Assembly (NCBI RefSeq): GCF_000213175.1
Contig: NW_009799179.1
Location: 3,380,723 to 3,444,722, forward strand
From: Neurospora tetrasperma FGSC 2508
Lineage: Eukaryota > Ascomycota > Sordariomycetes > Sordariales > Sordariaceae
DNA: 64,000 nt
Reading direction: 5' to 3'
The position numbers and the translations under genes are program-made. Of this stretch, positions 22,694-34,973 are shown one piece after another. The notes beneath the pieces are model-generated. The model did not search any database, had not been told where the DNA came from, and saw only the letters and a list, made by a program, of their open reading frames with translations. The first letter of the stretch is position 1, and each line of letters starts with the position of its first letter.

Positions 22694-24722
22694 TCACAGC
22701 TTGGAATCCGGGTTATCCAGATACCACGTCGTATCCCCCTTCTCCTTTGTCGAGAACCCATTCCCGAGGTAGTAGAACCGGTTTTTCTTCGGCGTCTCGT
22801 AGATATAATCCCAGTCTTCTCCCCGGAAGTTCTCCAACATGTGGAAGAAATGTATACGGCTTCCCGGATGCAACGCCGTGACCGGTCCGTCCTCCTGACC
22901 ATTCTTGAACCACGACCGTCCCTGAGCGCCCCACGTTGTACGGGGCATGAAAGCCGAGATATGCTCGAAATAGTCATCGATCGCATCCTGAGAAGGGCAG
23001 ATGGTCTTGATGCACTCCGTCTGACATTTCTTGATGATTCGGGTGATGTACTTGGCGATGTGCTCGGTTAGCGTGAAGACACTGCCGTGACCGATGGGGG
23101 CGTTAGGTCCTAGAAAGACTGGCACATTACAGGTCAGCATAATCAATTTGATGCTAAAGAGGTGGATGAGTCGGGCCTACCAAAGTAATTGGGCATGTTA
23201 GCAATGGCGCAAGACATATAAGACTTGGGAACCTCATCCCTGAAATCGTTTTGCAGATTTCCCTTGCGCCCGACGATGGGAAACCGCGGGCAAAAAGATG
23301 TGTTGAAGCCGGTGGCGCAAACAATTGCGTCGACCTTGATCACTTCGCCAGATTCCAGTTGAATACCCTCTGGAACAAAGCGTCTGATTCCTCCTCTTCT
23401 AACCTCGACATTCTCCTTGGTGAGCGCCTGGAGATAGTCTTGACCAGGGGTTAATCGCCTCGTTCCTAGCGGAAAGTCGGGAATCAATGCTTCACAAAGC
23501 TCCTTGTTCCCTCTAAGCATCAACTTCATGTATTGCTCCGCCTTTTGTTGAGCAAAGGTTTGCAGTGGGCTTCCTGCCAGAACCTATTTCAACGGTTATG
23601 TTAGCGACGATCCTGAGTTTGATAGACATCGAAAGCAGGAAAGAAAAAATTACCATCGGGAAACCATTATTGACTTCCTTTTCCACAGCCTTTACGAAAC
23701 GGCCATAGAACTCGGGGTCGGATTTGAACCTCTCGATCGTCTCCTCCGAGAAATTTTCTTGGGCATCGATCCCGATCTCGCCGAGTATCTCCAGGAGTTC
23801 CTTATTCTGGCCCATCATCTTCCACGCCATTATCCGTGGCGGGAGGACCCAAGTGGGCGTTCTAAAGAGATGGTACAGCTTCTCTACCTCTGTCATAACG
23901 TTAGCTGAGCATTTTTAGTAAAGTAGCAGAGGAAATGCTCACTCTTCTGCAGTTCCGGCACAACTTGGATTCCCGTCGAACCATTGCCGATGACAGCAAC
24001 TACTTTTCCAGCGGCGTCAAAGTCCTTTGGCCAGTTGGCGGTATGTATTAAGTCTCCGTCGAAGGCCGTAAGGCCCTCAACATCGGGCCATTTCCAGTTG
24101 CTATAGAGAGAACCGTCAGTTATCTGACATTGCAATACATGCCATGAACATTTGGGAGTGTCACTCACTTCAGGATACCTGTTCCATCCAACAGAAAATC
24201 GGCATAGTCATTGATGTACTCGCCCGTCGTCAAATCTTGTACCATCAGGTCCCAGCGTGCTTTCTCCTCGTCCCACTGCGCAAATTCCACACGGTGGGAG
24301 GTCTTGATCGAGTCCCGCATATGCTCCTCGTCGCATACTTGGCGAAGGTAACCACCAATCTCGTCGGCTGAGGCATGGAAGTTGGACCAGTCATGCTTTG
24401 GCTTCCACGCGAACTGGTAGTTGTGACTTGGGATATCACATCGGCAGCCAGGATATCGGTTTTCGAACCACGTCCCACCCACATCCTGGTTCTTTTCGTA
24501 GATGACGAAGTCGTAGTCCGTAAGATTTAAGCGAAGGGTACGGACCATGTTCAACCCGCTTGCACCGGCACCGATGCCGACGATCCGGAGATGCTTAGTC
24601 GTGCCAAGAGGCTCTTCTCGAATTGTGTAACTCTTTTCGAGGGAGCCATTGTGCGAGAAGGTTGAGGTTGGCAGATCGTGGGTACGGATAGGCAATTCAG
24701 GCCCAGATGTGTTGATGACCAT
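22694..24722 (-). CDS. FAD-dependent Baeyer-Villiger-type monooxygenase
   Basis: Flavoprotein expected to insert one oxygen from O2 into a ketone or similar substrate using NADPH; the natural substrate is unknown. Five exons (24722-24169, 24100-23943, 23889-23654, 23583-23181, 23118-22694) with introns of 68, 53, 70 and 62 nt give 591 aa. The first Rossmann motif is G51-A-G53-A-S-G56 in VGIGAGASG. The Baeyer-Villiger fingerprint F-x-G-x3-H-x3-W-P is intact (F198, G200, H204, W208, P209). A second nucleotide-binding motif, VIGNGSTGIQ, follows, and the ATG motif (CATGFN) lies in exon 4. It resembles the fungal stcW-type group of sterigmatocystin pathways, but no polyketide synthase, P450, methyltransferase or transcription factor lies next to it here, so it looks like a stand-alone catabolic or detoxifying enzyme. 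Confidence 0.92.
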
Positions 24723-26296
24723 TTTGAAGAGTGAGGAAGTGGATGTGCCTGATGTGGTCCAGCAAGATCAAGGGGTCCTGAATAATTAGAGACAAGAAGA
24801 TGTGAAGTACACAAATGAGGTCGAGAACAAGCTGGGTATTTGTAGGGAGGGGGTGAAGACGTCCACCCTTGGAGAAGTTGGAGATTCAAGGCGTCGATAA
24901 ATATGCTTTATCTAACGTGGATCGGATGGCAAACTGTAGCGGCCAATAATGGCGACTTGAATGGGAGCCACGAGTGCCGATGCAAAACCTCCAGGTTGGT
25001 TGTTGAAGGAGACTGCGACTCGGTTTGAATGGTTTTCCAAAGCACTTTTAAAGTCCACTGACAACCCGCAGGAAGTTAGGATGGCAACAATGGAGGCGCC
25101 TGCTGGAAAGCTGACGAAGCCCGTCCTGGCTTTCATTCATATCCGATCCCTTGTCTTTCCGATATTGAATCAGGAGGTAAGAACCAACTCTCCATCTTGT
25201 TTGTCCTGCTACGCGGGCAGTTGGCCGGTTTACGAAGCTCCACGAGTGGGCAACATGCTTCAACCAGAACCCATCTGACCAAACATGGTTCGGCCGTCAA
25301 GCCGCAAAAGCCATCCCGTCCGGAACATGCCTCCTCATTGAGCCAACATCCCAAGCCGGGGGCCATGGATTAAGCAACGCACAGATGCCATCGGAACCAT
25401 TGCACATAGAAGGGCCACACAGGGAAGGTTGGAGGGATGGGCAGAGAGTGGCAAATAGAGTTCGAGAGTTGACCGAGACCAAGGCAGTCCAATGGAAGAG
25501 CAGTGTGTAAAGTGTGAAAAGCAATGTATCATGTAGGATCCTTCTAGCCAAGTGCTGATGGCGGCGGAGGTGGAGGAGAGCGAGGACTGGAGTAGGAAGG
25601 TGCAGTAAGTATGGTTTGGTGTACGGATCATGCGCGGTTATATAAGTCGTATATGGTCCAACCACAGCGGCGGGTTCTCGTCATGTCAAGAATGTCGTCG
25701 GGGCGCGGCGAATGGGGATCATCGCCTGAATGGTACCTAGAGGTAGAGTCCCCGAACGTCGAACGTGGGAGTGCGAGGGGTTGAGCCGCCTTGGAAGAAA
25801 GCAGTATCTTATCATCTCAATTGTTGCAACGGAAGCGATGTTTTGCCGTGAAGGCCAACGATATCAGGCGAGCAATCCGAGATGAATGGTCAATGATCAA
25901 GTCCTTGGTTTTAACGGCGAACCTATCATGTCCGGACAGGTCCACTTCCCCCGGAAAGTGCCTGGGCTGTCCAGTGTGAGTGAGGGTCGGGCCCCTGGAG
26001 AATGGTGGGGCAGCCGATCCCAGCTGTCCACGGCCCGATCCAATGTCCCCGGGCGATAAGAGGCCTCTCATACCCAACCCTTGATCGCAACCCTAAAAGA
26101 CGACGACAAGATAAACATGGATTGTTGGGCAGTGGTAACTTCAACAGGCTCCCTCATATCGAGACTGACGCTCTAGACTTACAGAAAGCCTCGGTTTCGG
26201 TAGCGGCTTGGTTGTACTTCACTCTGACGAGAGAAGAAGCAAGTGCAAAATACCGGGGGTTTTGTTGGTACGGTATACGACCAAGTCCACGCAAAC
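24723..26296. promoter_or_regulatory. Divergent region between the monooxygenase and hpm1 genes
   Basis: About 1.6 kb without a supported gene. Short open frames on both strands (for instance around 25297-25665) have no recognisable features. It must hold both promoters. Confidence 0.45.
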
Positions 26297-27495
26297 ATGG
26301 CATCTGGGTTTTCTTTCGGTTTTGCGGGAGACGACATCGAGGACGACGGGCAATCAACCTCTCAGGTCAACAGCATAGCCACTCCGATACCGCCAGCGGC
26401 GACAAGTGCCAGTGCTTTCCCCGTTCAGGGAAAGCCACTGCTGCCACCAACCCACCATGATATCGATCACATGCTATCGAGGTTGCCCTCCAAGATCGCC
26501 TACAGCCTACTAGACGTCGAGCTAGAAGAGGGCAAGGCCATTCAGATCCCGCGTCGAGAGTTGTGGGATGTTCGGGTGCAGCTCATGGCTGAGGACGATG
26601 GCTCAAATATCTCCGAGACGGAACCCGGCCTGGGGGAACACGATGTCAAGACGGGTATCTACGAGGGTGGCTTCAAGAGCTGGGAAAGCAGCGTCGACTT
26701 GGTCAAGGTGCTCGCCTCTGAAAACGCTCCCACGGTCCTCAATCGCGATCCTTGTGTGCTTATGGAGGTACGCGTCGTCCTCTCCCCTTCTTGGCTCTTT
26801 AATCCGGTTCCGCTTTCTTCCCGATTCTTTGTTGTTGCTGACAGATCGCTTTTCAGCTGGGCTGCGGTACTGCCCTGCCGTCCCTCGCGCTCTTTCAGTG
26901 GGCGATGAACGAGAGAAAGTCTGGCGAGAAGCAGCCGCTTACGCTCGTACTGGCTGATTATAACCCATCAGTTCTCTATCTGGTCACCCTACCCAACTTT
27001 CTCCTCGCTTGGGCGCTCTCTCAGCGAGAGAGCACTTCTGCCCTAGCGGACGCCTTTTCGCTAGAGGACGAAGTCGAACTGCTTCCGGGAGTAGTCGAAG
27101 CCTTCAAAGAGTTCCTGATCTCCAATCAAATCACGCTTTCTTTCCTGTCGGGTGGATGGTCTCCCGAGTTTGTCGACCTTCTTTACAACTCTGGTATTCC
27201 CTCAAACCCTACAGGAAATGTCCAGACACTGGTCATTGGCGCAGAGACCATCTACTCGCCTTTCGCCCTCGAGAGCTTTGCGGCCACGCTGCTTTTGATC
27301 CTGGAGCGAGAGCGCAAGGAGCGTCCAAGTGGCCATGCTTCCTCTATTGTGGGCGCAAAGAAGATGTACTTTGGCGTCGGAGGATCGTTAGACGACTTTG
27401 TCTTACGGATGAGAGGTCTCGGTGCTTCGGTTGAACCTCTGCGCGAGGAGGCTGAGGGCGTCCGGCGCGGAGTTGTCCGGTGTTATCTCTCCTGA
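26297..27495 (+). CDS. hpm1: Protein-histidine N-methyltransferase, HPM1/METTL18 family
   Basis: The family uses S-adenosylmethionine to methylate a histidine of ribosomal protein uL3 (Rpl3) and affects ribosome assembly and translation. Two exons (26297-26767 and 26857-27495) flank an 89-nt intron; frame is kept and the protein is 369 aa, close to yeast Hpm1. The typical block GGFKSWESSVDLVKVL precedes methyltransferase motif I, ELGCGTALPSL, which is formed exactly across the splice junction. VLADYNPSVL supplies the acidic post-I residue, and a VIGAETIYS strand follows. The N-terminus FSFGFAGDDIEDD with acidic and aromatic residues is also usual for fungal members. The start is the ATG in ACATGGC. 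The same broad fold occurs in other METTL21-like protein methyltransferases, so the target residue is inferred. Confidence 0.88.
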
Positions 27496-30385
27496 GGGTC
27501 GGTTTAGGATAAAGCCATCTGGTTGAAGATTCCCGTCACACATTATCCCCACACAGTCAAGCGCATCGATGCCTTTTTCTGATAGGGCTCCAACAGTTCT
27601 GCATGTCCCAACAATCAACTGACTCCCTCATGCAGCACAACGCTGGGTTTCATCGACTCAAGTTCCACGAGTACGGATGTACGGTCTCCTAGTTATGTTT
27701 CGGTCCACCCACGTACCTGTCAAACATGCGGCGACATGGGCAACCCCGTCTGTAAGCGGTGTGACGCTCTCACAGTTACTCGGGCCTCGATTCGTGAAAC
27801 AAAGCCATGCCCACGAGACTTTATCTGGCTGTTTACGACATCTGTGCGAACAAGTTGGAAGTAAAGCGAATGGCGACCAGATGTGCCGGAATCCCGCATG
27901 ACTGGGTGTAACGTCGGTCATCATTGGAGCCATCGGAGCCTTGATGACAATCGTAAACGATGTCCAATGGTCTCTTGTCATGCCATTCGTCATTGCTGCA
28001 CCCAAAAGAGATCGGAGCTCATGAGGCTGACTGTAGTCAAGCTCCGTTAGCTGCTTCGACGACATAGTCGGTCTTGATATCACAATGGAATCGTTTCCCA
28101 CCAAGTCCCCACCTTTCGCTACAGCCCGTTTACGCCCGTTGACAACAGCGATCTATGACGGAAGAAGATGAGTCGCTTCGATGGCATACGAGAAGTGTAT
28201 ACCACTGGCTGGTTAGGCATGTCATGCTCGCAGTCCAGTCTGTCTATTTCCCTTGATGGAAACCGCCTCCCGATGCCTTTGGACCCAAAGTCTGCGAATG
28301 CTATGCGGCGGATGCATCATTTACAAGATGTGGCAGTGCCGCCAAGACTATCAGACACTCGGCCCAACAATTGGAGTTTCTCATCATCAGTGCAGACGCC
28401 CATCGAGCTCTGACCGAAGACCAATCTTTGTGGAAACAAAGGGGCTGAACACCCGGGCTGCCGGATATGTGAGTGGCCAATCCATAAGCAATCAAGCTCG
28501 AGTGACACAAGAAGCCATCCATGGCTCGCCCAATCATGCACTTGGGCCTATGATGGCGGTTGTTTGCGACCTTATGCACAGTTTTCTCTTTACCAGACAT
28601 CACGGTAGGGCTATGCGCGCGCCCCTCCTTGATCACCTGGAATGGGATTCCGATGAAGCGCTTAAGTGTTGCCGATTGCCCAGACCTTTTCGTAATAACG
28701 TCTCCACCAAGTAAACGTCAGTTCGTCATTTCGAGTTGTCAATCCTGGTTGCATGCCCGGGTTGTAATGTGACTACTTCAGTCGTGTGAACCGAGACACA
28801 CGCCATCAGTAGCGTTTTGGCCCAAAAATTTCTCCAGCTTTTACGGGTCAGTCCGCTAATGAGGGGTCTCACCTGCAGTTAGGTACCTCTAGGAACAAAG
28901 GACGACCGCTGAAGAAAACAATGTCGACGCCCTTCAACATTCCCTTCCATTCCTCTCAGTCCGTCCCGCTATGCCTGGCTCCATAGTGCTATCCTACCTC
29001 GATATTTCAGGACAGTGGATGACTGCAGTGGCCCAAGCAGATGGACTGCAGGCCAAGCATTGTCCGAACGAAATGCTGCACAGTCAGAACTCGGAACCGT
29101 GCATCTCCAATTCTTGGCCAACCCCGAAAAGTAATCCAACCAATAGAAGCCCCTGATGTCTGTGAAATTAAGACGAGAACCCCACATGTTGGCGCAGGAA
29201 CGCGATGCTGCATGATCGCAACCAGCATGGACGCGGCTTCATTATTCGATCTCGCAGAGTCATTAATACACCAAAACCCCACGAAGAGTCTTTTACCATG
29301 TCGCTTTTAGTTTTTACGACGAACACAAAAAGGGTGTTCCTTGTGCTGACACGAGGTAGGTCGCTGTTTCCATGACAACACAAGGTGGCAGTGCTGATCA
29401 CTAATGGTTGCACTTTTACACTACAACCGTTGGCGGGGCAAAGGGACCACCTTCGAAATCATCATGGGTTCCGAGCTTTGGGTATTTCCATGCGATGTTG
29501 TCTAGCACAAAAATCATGGCATCCAAATCGTAAACGAAGCGCGCCACGCCGAGGTCTGAACTGGAACATGTCTCTGCCCTTGACCTCATCGCATTCCAGG
29601 CTCGGGGAAGAGGAGGTGTGATGATGTGCCTGGCGGGAGATCTACGGGTTGATGGGTTTTACTGTGTACACTTACAGTATGGGACCTTTGTGCTCCCAGG
29701 ACACTGTACTGTGTCATTGCTTGCATGCAATAATATCTTGACAGGTAACTTGAACTCTTCAAGAGTCATCTCCGAGCAAATGTTTTGATCAGAAGACGCC
29801 GTGGAGATGGAGGCGAAACCAAAGGCCTTTCCATCGGATTTGGGCAAGAACTAACCTGCAATTCAGCACGCCGTTCATGGAAAGCAACCCTACTTGGACG
29901 AGTTGCAAGAGGTGAGAACCGAGAAAGGGTGCCTGGAGCGTCCCATCAAATACCCCTGCTAACCAGGCCTTTTAATTGGTGCGCGCATTTGTGCAGAGTT
30001 GCAGCTTCACGACGATTTGGGATTTCCCTTGCGAGCAACTGCCCTGAGGTTGCTTCGAGGGTGCCTGCCACTTTGGAGCTAAAACTGAATTGTGCCATTC
30101 TTACCCGTCCACCTTTGACCCGCCGTCCTCCCTGCCCGTTGCTGGGCTTGCCACTTGTACTCTGCCTCGTTCCCTTTTTTTCCAGACTTTTCGAAGCGTC
30201 AACCTACACTACACCGTCCCTCTCGACTCCTGACCTGACCCTCTCAAACCAGTACAATCGCTACCTATATCGTCCACCTAATTTGATTCCTGTCTTTTCC
30301 ACGCTCACTACTGCGCCATTCACAATCGAAAGCTCTTCACCACACTCACAACTACACTCAGAGTATTCTAGTAATCTCCATCGGG
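27496..30385. other. Long gene-poor region
   Basis: Nearly 2.9 kb with no gene I can support. Several open frames of 60-150 codons occur on both strands, but none shows domains, signal peptides or a consistent splice model. Base composition is balanced, so it does not look like heavily RIP-mutated repeat DNA. The right end is the probable promoter of the wall-protein gene. Confidence 0.45.
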
Positions 30386-30650
30386 TACGTAGGCGAACAT
30401 CCCCATACCCAACCCCCAGACTAGCGACCCGGTCGCCGATCCACACGATCCATCGTCCACCGCTCCACCGATTTCCGCGCGCCCGCGCCTGCTCCAGGAT
30501 GTCGATGGTCCTCAGATGAAGAACGAAAAGCGGAAGAGACCCGGAGTGAGATTCCGATGTGATTCGCTTCCACTTGGGAGGCTGGGGGCCGCTGTCACAA
30601 GTTTATATCATGAGCACCCCGACTGACCGCGTCTTTTTCTTTCACTTTAG
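30386..30650 (+). other. Possible 5' UTR intron of the wall-protein gene
   Basis: A GTACGT donor at 30386, a GACTGAC branch-like site near 30621-30627 and a pyrimidine tract ending in CACTTTAG at 30650 make a consistent 265-nt intron upstream of the ATG at 30726. Its removal would take out several upstream ATG codons. There is no transcript evidence. Confidence 0.4.
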
Positions 30651-30725
30651 TTGCTCGTCATTTCTCTTCTGTCAACAGTCTCGTACTACTCGATACGGCC
30701 GTAACCTTTCGTCAACGTCGCCAAA

Positions 30726-31509
30726 ATGAAGTTCTCTCTCGCTGCCGTTAGCGCCTTCGTGGCTTACGCTCTCGCTAAGCCCGCCATCACCAACACTGAC
30801 TTCAACATCCAAGAGGGCGTCGATTATACCCTTAAGTGGAAGGATGCCACTGCTCCCATCACCATCACCTTGATGACTGGCCCTAATGCGGATCATATGA
30901 CTCCCTTCAAGACTATTGCTTGTAAGTTTTGAACCTGATAGCATCTCTCGAAGGAGCCGCAAGTTGCTGACAAATTAAAAGCCGGCGTCACCGGTGACTC
31001 GTACACCTGGACTCCTGAGGATGTTCCTTCCGGCACTTATGCCTTCAAGATCGCCGATGGTGACTCCAAGGCGGACGAGAACTACAGTGTCCGCTTTCCC
31101 TATGTTGGCAGTGCCGCGGCCACTACCGGCGCTTCGAGCACCCTGAGCACTGTCACCAAGACCAGCACCTCGACCATGGTCTCCTCCACTGTTGAGTCGA
31201 GCACCATTGTATCAAGCTCCGCTGCCTCCAGCACTGATGCTAGCAGCACCGTCACCTCTGTCGGTAAGTTGCATGTCGTGACACGATCAACTTGATCATA
31301 AATTTTACAACATGTACTCATACTAACATTTATTATCAGCTTCTTCCGCTGCCACCACCACCACCACCACCACCAGCAGCACCCATGCCGCTAGTTCTAC
31401 CGCTTCTGCCCCTACCAACAGCCCCCCCAACACCAACAATGCTGAGCGTTTCGCTTCTCCTCTAGCGCTCATCCTCGGAACCGTCGCCGCCCTCGTCTTC
31501 TTTAACTAG
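30726..31509 (+). CDS. GPI-anchored Ser/Thr-rich cell-wall protein with Kre9/Knh1-like domain
   Basis: Three exons (30726-30921, 30982-31263, 31340-31509) with introns of 60 and 76 nt give 215 aa. An N-terminal signal peptide (MKFSLAAVSAFVAYALA) is followed by a beta-rich module of about 90 residues. That module has the pattern of the Kre9/Knh1-like domain: an initial ITNTDFNIQEG stretch, a central TLKWKDA block, and SYTWTPEDVPSGTY later. Then comes a Ser/Thr/Ala-rich stalk expected to be heavily O-glycosylated. The C-terminus ends in a hydrophobic segment (LALILGTVAALVFF) preceded by a small-residue region, a typical GPI-attachment signal. It presumably sits at the plasma membrane or wall and may bind or organise beta-glucan. 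Such proteins are common in filamentous fungi and mostly uncharacterised. Confidence 0.88.
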
Positions 31510-33493
31510 GAAGCCTACAATTATGTAAACGAAGGGAACCACAACACTTTTTGATGTGGTTCTCGTACATAATTTCTTCTTTCTTGTCGGAGCAACCTGT
31601 TTATAACTGAGCTTCAACGCCTCAGCTGCTCCAAACGACTGAATACCTTCCAAAGTTCGCTTTTGGAAATTTGGAGATAATCATATTCTTGGAGTTGGCT
31701 TGGTAGTTTACTGACGGAAAATCTGGGCGCTTTGTGATGGCTTAATGAAAGGATGGATATGAGCGGGTGGAGAGCTATTGCGGCAAAAGTGTGGCTATGG
31801 ACTGTAATACCCCGATGATGGATGATGAAGCTGCTTAATGCATAATTTCTTTTACTAGGCCTATCATTGATGAGTCTTACCACCTCTTGTGGATGAATCC
31901 CACGGGTTGGGCTCTGGGCGACCAACCCACGGCGTAAGCAATTGAAGTCGCCAGTTTGTTCAAACATAACCATTAATATCCCTTTACGTACCTGCCTGGT
32001 GTTATTGTTGTTCTTGTAACCGCACCATTTGGTGCCCGGTCAAATTCACATTCCCCAGCTTCAACTTTCCATACATATTTCAATCACAACGACCCACATT
32101 ACCCCAGATTTCTCCAGGGGATTCACCAGATCACTTGGGAGTTGTGGTGCGGTTGGGTGGAACACCCAAGATGCAGGGAGATGATGCAGGGACCTGTCCC
32201 CACAAGATCAAATGCCGGCATGAAAGACGTCACAGAGACGGGGTTCTGGGAGTTTGTTTGGATATTTGATAGGATCAAGGGCCCCAAATGGCAGCCAGGC
32301 AGAAGTGGGCATGATACAATGGAAACTCTCAACGGCCAACGGCTACCTGCATGCTGCGTGCGTAACGCAGGGGATAGTGCCAAGGACTGTGTTGCCGTGA
32401 GCCATGAGCCATGAGGCGTGGTCCATGTTGTCGGCCCTATCGCTTCTTACCTTGCTATCTTCTTGCTTCCCAATCACGTCGGAGAAAGTATAGAGGGTAG
32501 AAAGAAAGGGAAGGGAAGGGAAGGCGTACGTACGCAAACATTGGTTAGTTCATTCCTCGGTGTCGTGCAGCGAGACCTGTGACTTTCTGCCACTGCAGTG
32601 ATCCTGTGGGCTCCCTTCTTACATGCCCCGGCGCCACCATTATGCCGTCGGGGGCCCGTGAGCTGAGTGTTACCTATGCTGCTTTGACCATTGGTTGTTG
32701 GGTCTTCCTTTTTCTTCTTCTTCTGCCGATGTCAGATCGGGTCGAGATGGGTCTCTAGAACACAGGATTAACGATGACTTCGGTACAGGACCCGGGTGTG
32801 GTGATGATTTGTTTGCGGTTTTTCATAGGAAGGGAGGAAGGGAAGGGAAGGCTGAAACCACAGGGAAGCGGGTTGAAGAACACCGTGACAACATAGGCCT
32901 GGGGCGGTCGGGAGATGTATCAGAGATATCTCCATTTCAACCTTGCGGGGCTGACATGGGATAGAACGGGAGCGGTCTTTCAGGGGAGAGTTCAATCAGG
33001 TTTGCGAGTTTTAAGGGTTAGGATTATGATGAGGCGGGGTGATGAGGCACTTCATAACGATGGTTAAGGGTGAGCAGCGTCGCCGACGAGGCAAGATTCA
33101 CAATATTGTGTCAACATATATGATTTCTTTTTTTATATCTCGACATCCGACAACATCTGGATGCTTTCATCAATCCAGTGCCATACTTTTGCGCTTCTTT
33201 GTGTTGATACCAGTTTTGTCTATGAGACAATAGCCGTCGATGGAAGAGACATTTGAACGCCGCTGATAATGCTCCATAAAGATATGTTTTGCGTTGTTGA
33301 GGATATGATATGCAAGAAAAACGTGTGATATGTAATATGAAGATCCCTAAATTGGTCGTTGCGATTTCAGAATACAATGCGCTCTCCATCCCGGATGCTG
33401 CCAATAAAAAAGATATTTGTTTATCCCCTTTCTATGTCGCTTTGCGCAAAGGATTTCTGATGTTGTCCTGTATTCCCTAAACATCCATCCATT
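31510..33493. other. Convergent gene-poor region
   Basis: About 2 kb between the wall-protein gene and the ptc7-like gene. It contains AAGGG-type purine repeats (near 32505-32522) and short open frames only. I see no RNA gene or transposon. Confidence 0.45.
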
Positions 33494-34870
33494 CTAGAGG
33501 CGTGGCTTCGGCGTCGCCATGTCCGCCGGTTCCTCGGAAACAAGTACGACGACCACACAAATATCGTCCTCCTTGCCGCCGTGCCACGCGTCCTGGGGGT
33601 AGTACTTCTTGACCTCCTTGGCGAACGGGCCGTCCAACTTCGCGTTCATGCTCGCCGATTTGGCGGCGCTGACAATATGCGTGGCAATGAAGCTCTGCAG
33701 CGTGAAAATGGGCTTGTCGTCGCTGTCGAGCTTGGTGAAGGGAGTCAGGTCCTCGGCGACTTGGACCCCAGCGTCGGTGCCCTTCCAAGCGCCGAGCTTC
33801 TGCATTGTGCTGCTGACCAGACGGAGAATGTCCTGGTTGAACAGGTTGTCCCAAAGACCATCACTTCCAAAGACGACAACATCTCCATGCTTCAGCTTGT
33901 GGCGGGTCACATCGGCGTCGCGGGGCTGATCGATAAGCAGTCCCCCGCCAAAGGTCGCAGCGCGGAGCAACATACTAGGCGGAACCACGCTGAGTTGAAA
34001 GGGGGTGTTAAATGCGTGTGTCTGGGGTTCACTGGCGGTGTGCACCCCGTTGAGCCGGAGTATTACGAAGCCGCTGTCGCCAAGGTTCGCAACCTCCATC
34101 GTGCCGCTCTCATCCAACATGCCAACCACAGCCGTGCTGCCACCAGCCTTGATAGTCGGGTCATGGCAAACAGCCTCGTATCCCTTTTGCATCAGCGAGC
34201 GTGCCGTTAACGGAGCGTTATCACTGATGTTCCCTTCACCACCAGCAGGCGCCGCTGGTCCGTTAGCCGCCGCTGATGCAATCTTGGTGGGCTGCCTGTC
34301 GTTTTCGTATGCAGCAGCCGCCATATAGTCGCAGAAGGCATGCGAAAAGTCCGCAGGGTCGACACCGCTGTCCATCCAGCCGCCCACACCATCGGCTACG
34401 CCCAGCGCAACCTCGCCGGGCCTGTTCCCTACGCGGCTAACGAAGAAGGCATCCTGGCCGGACTCTGGGCGCGCCGACTTTGCCTTCTTGCCGGGCTTCG
34501 ACACTCGGTGGTAGGGGTTGAAGTGGAAGACGTGGGTGGACGGGTTGAAGGGGAGGCCCTTGCCGACGTACGAGGCGGCGATGTTGTAGACGAACTTGGT
34601 ACCGGATCCGGAGGCAGGCTGCTCGGCGGCCGTCGAGTATGGAGCTTGTGTCATGAGCTGGTGGACAATCCGTCGTCCCACTCTCGGAGGTAATGTGCTC
34701 AGATATCGCATGCCGTCGACGGCGGGTCGGTTATAGTTAGTGATATGGCTGAAGGGGTACGACGCGCTGCTGGAGGTAGGGCTGATGATCAGGGTCGAGG
34801 ACCTCGCCAGCCGCAGGCGGGCTGTATGACATGGGGCCGACAGCATGCGGAGAGCGCTAAGGGACGCCAT
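33494..34870 (-). CDS. ptc7: Mitochondrial PP2C-type protein phosphatase, Ptc7 family
   Basis: Metal-dependent Ser/Thr phosphatase. Yeast Ptc7 acts in mitochondria and promotes coenzyme Q synthesis by dephosphorylating Coq7. Single exon, 458 aa, longer than yeast Ptc7 because of a long N-terminus. The first 35 or so residues are rich in Arg, Ser and Leu with almost no acidic residues, a good mitochondrial presequence. PP2C/SpoIIE motifs appear in order: GVADGVGGW (metal-binding Asp), GGSTAVVG, ANLGDSGFVILR, VVFGSDGLWDN (metal-binding Asp) and the C-terminal DDICVVVV. The insert between the presequence and the catalytic domain is Lys/Arg-rich and probably variable. It is divergently arranged with the succinate dehydrogenase gene. 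Confidence 0.93.
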   Translation of the reverse strand: MASLSALRMLSAPCHTARLRLARSSTLIISPTSSSASYPFSHITNYNRPAVDGMRYLSTLPPRVGRRIVHQLMTQAPYSTAAEQPASGSGTKFVYNIAASYVGKGLPFNPSTHVFHFNPYHRVSKPGKKAKSARPESGQDAFFVSRVGNRPGEVALGVADGVGGWMDSGVDPADFSHAFCDYMAAAAYENDRQPTKIASAAANGPAAPAGGEGNISDNAPLTARSLMQKGYEAVCHDPTIKAGGSTAVVGMLDESGTMEVANLGDSGFVILRLNGVHTASEPQTHAFNTPFQLSVVPPSMLLRAATFGGGLLIDQPRDADVTRHKLKHGDVVVFGSDGLWDNLFNQDILRLVSSTMQKLGAWKGTDAGVQVAEDLTPFTKLDSDDKPIFTLQSFIATHIVSAAKSASMNAKLDGPFAKEVKKYYPQDAWHGGKEDDICVVVVLVSEEPADMATPKPRL

Positions 34871-34968
34871 TGCTTGGTCGGACGGTCAATTGCCCAGGCT
34901 GCGGAGGGGGTTGGGTGTGGTGGAAACTCTTTCAATCGGCCAGGGGGAACAGGCGATGGAAAGACGTG

Positions 34969-34973
34969 ATTGG
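34969..34973 (-). promoter_or_regulatory. CCAAT box upstream of ptc7
   Basis: ATTGG on the top strand reads CCAAT toward ptc7 and lies about 100 nt before its ATG. The HAP/CBC complex binds CCAAT in fungal promoters, often those of respiratory genes. A pentamer alone is weak evidence. Confidence 0.35.

Noticed and set aside
25297-25665. Minus-strand 122-codon frame upstream of the monooxygenase
   Set aside because: Looks secreted-protein-like only through chance Leu/His runs; there is no signal-peptide pattern at its start and no homology I recognise.
27496-30385. RIP-mutated transposon relic
   Set aside because: By eye the stretch lacks the strong TpA excess and AT-richness of RIP-treated DNA, and no terminal repeats were found. 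A dinucleotide count would decide.
31614-31973. 119-codon minus-strand frame downstream of the wall-protein gene
   Set aside because: No family features; lies in 3' intergenic DNA and overlaps the probable 3' UTR.
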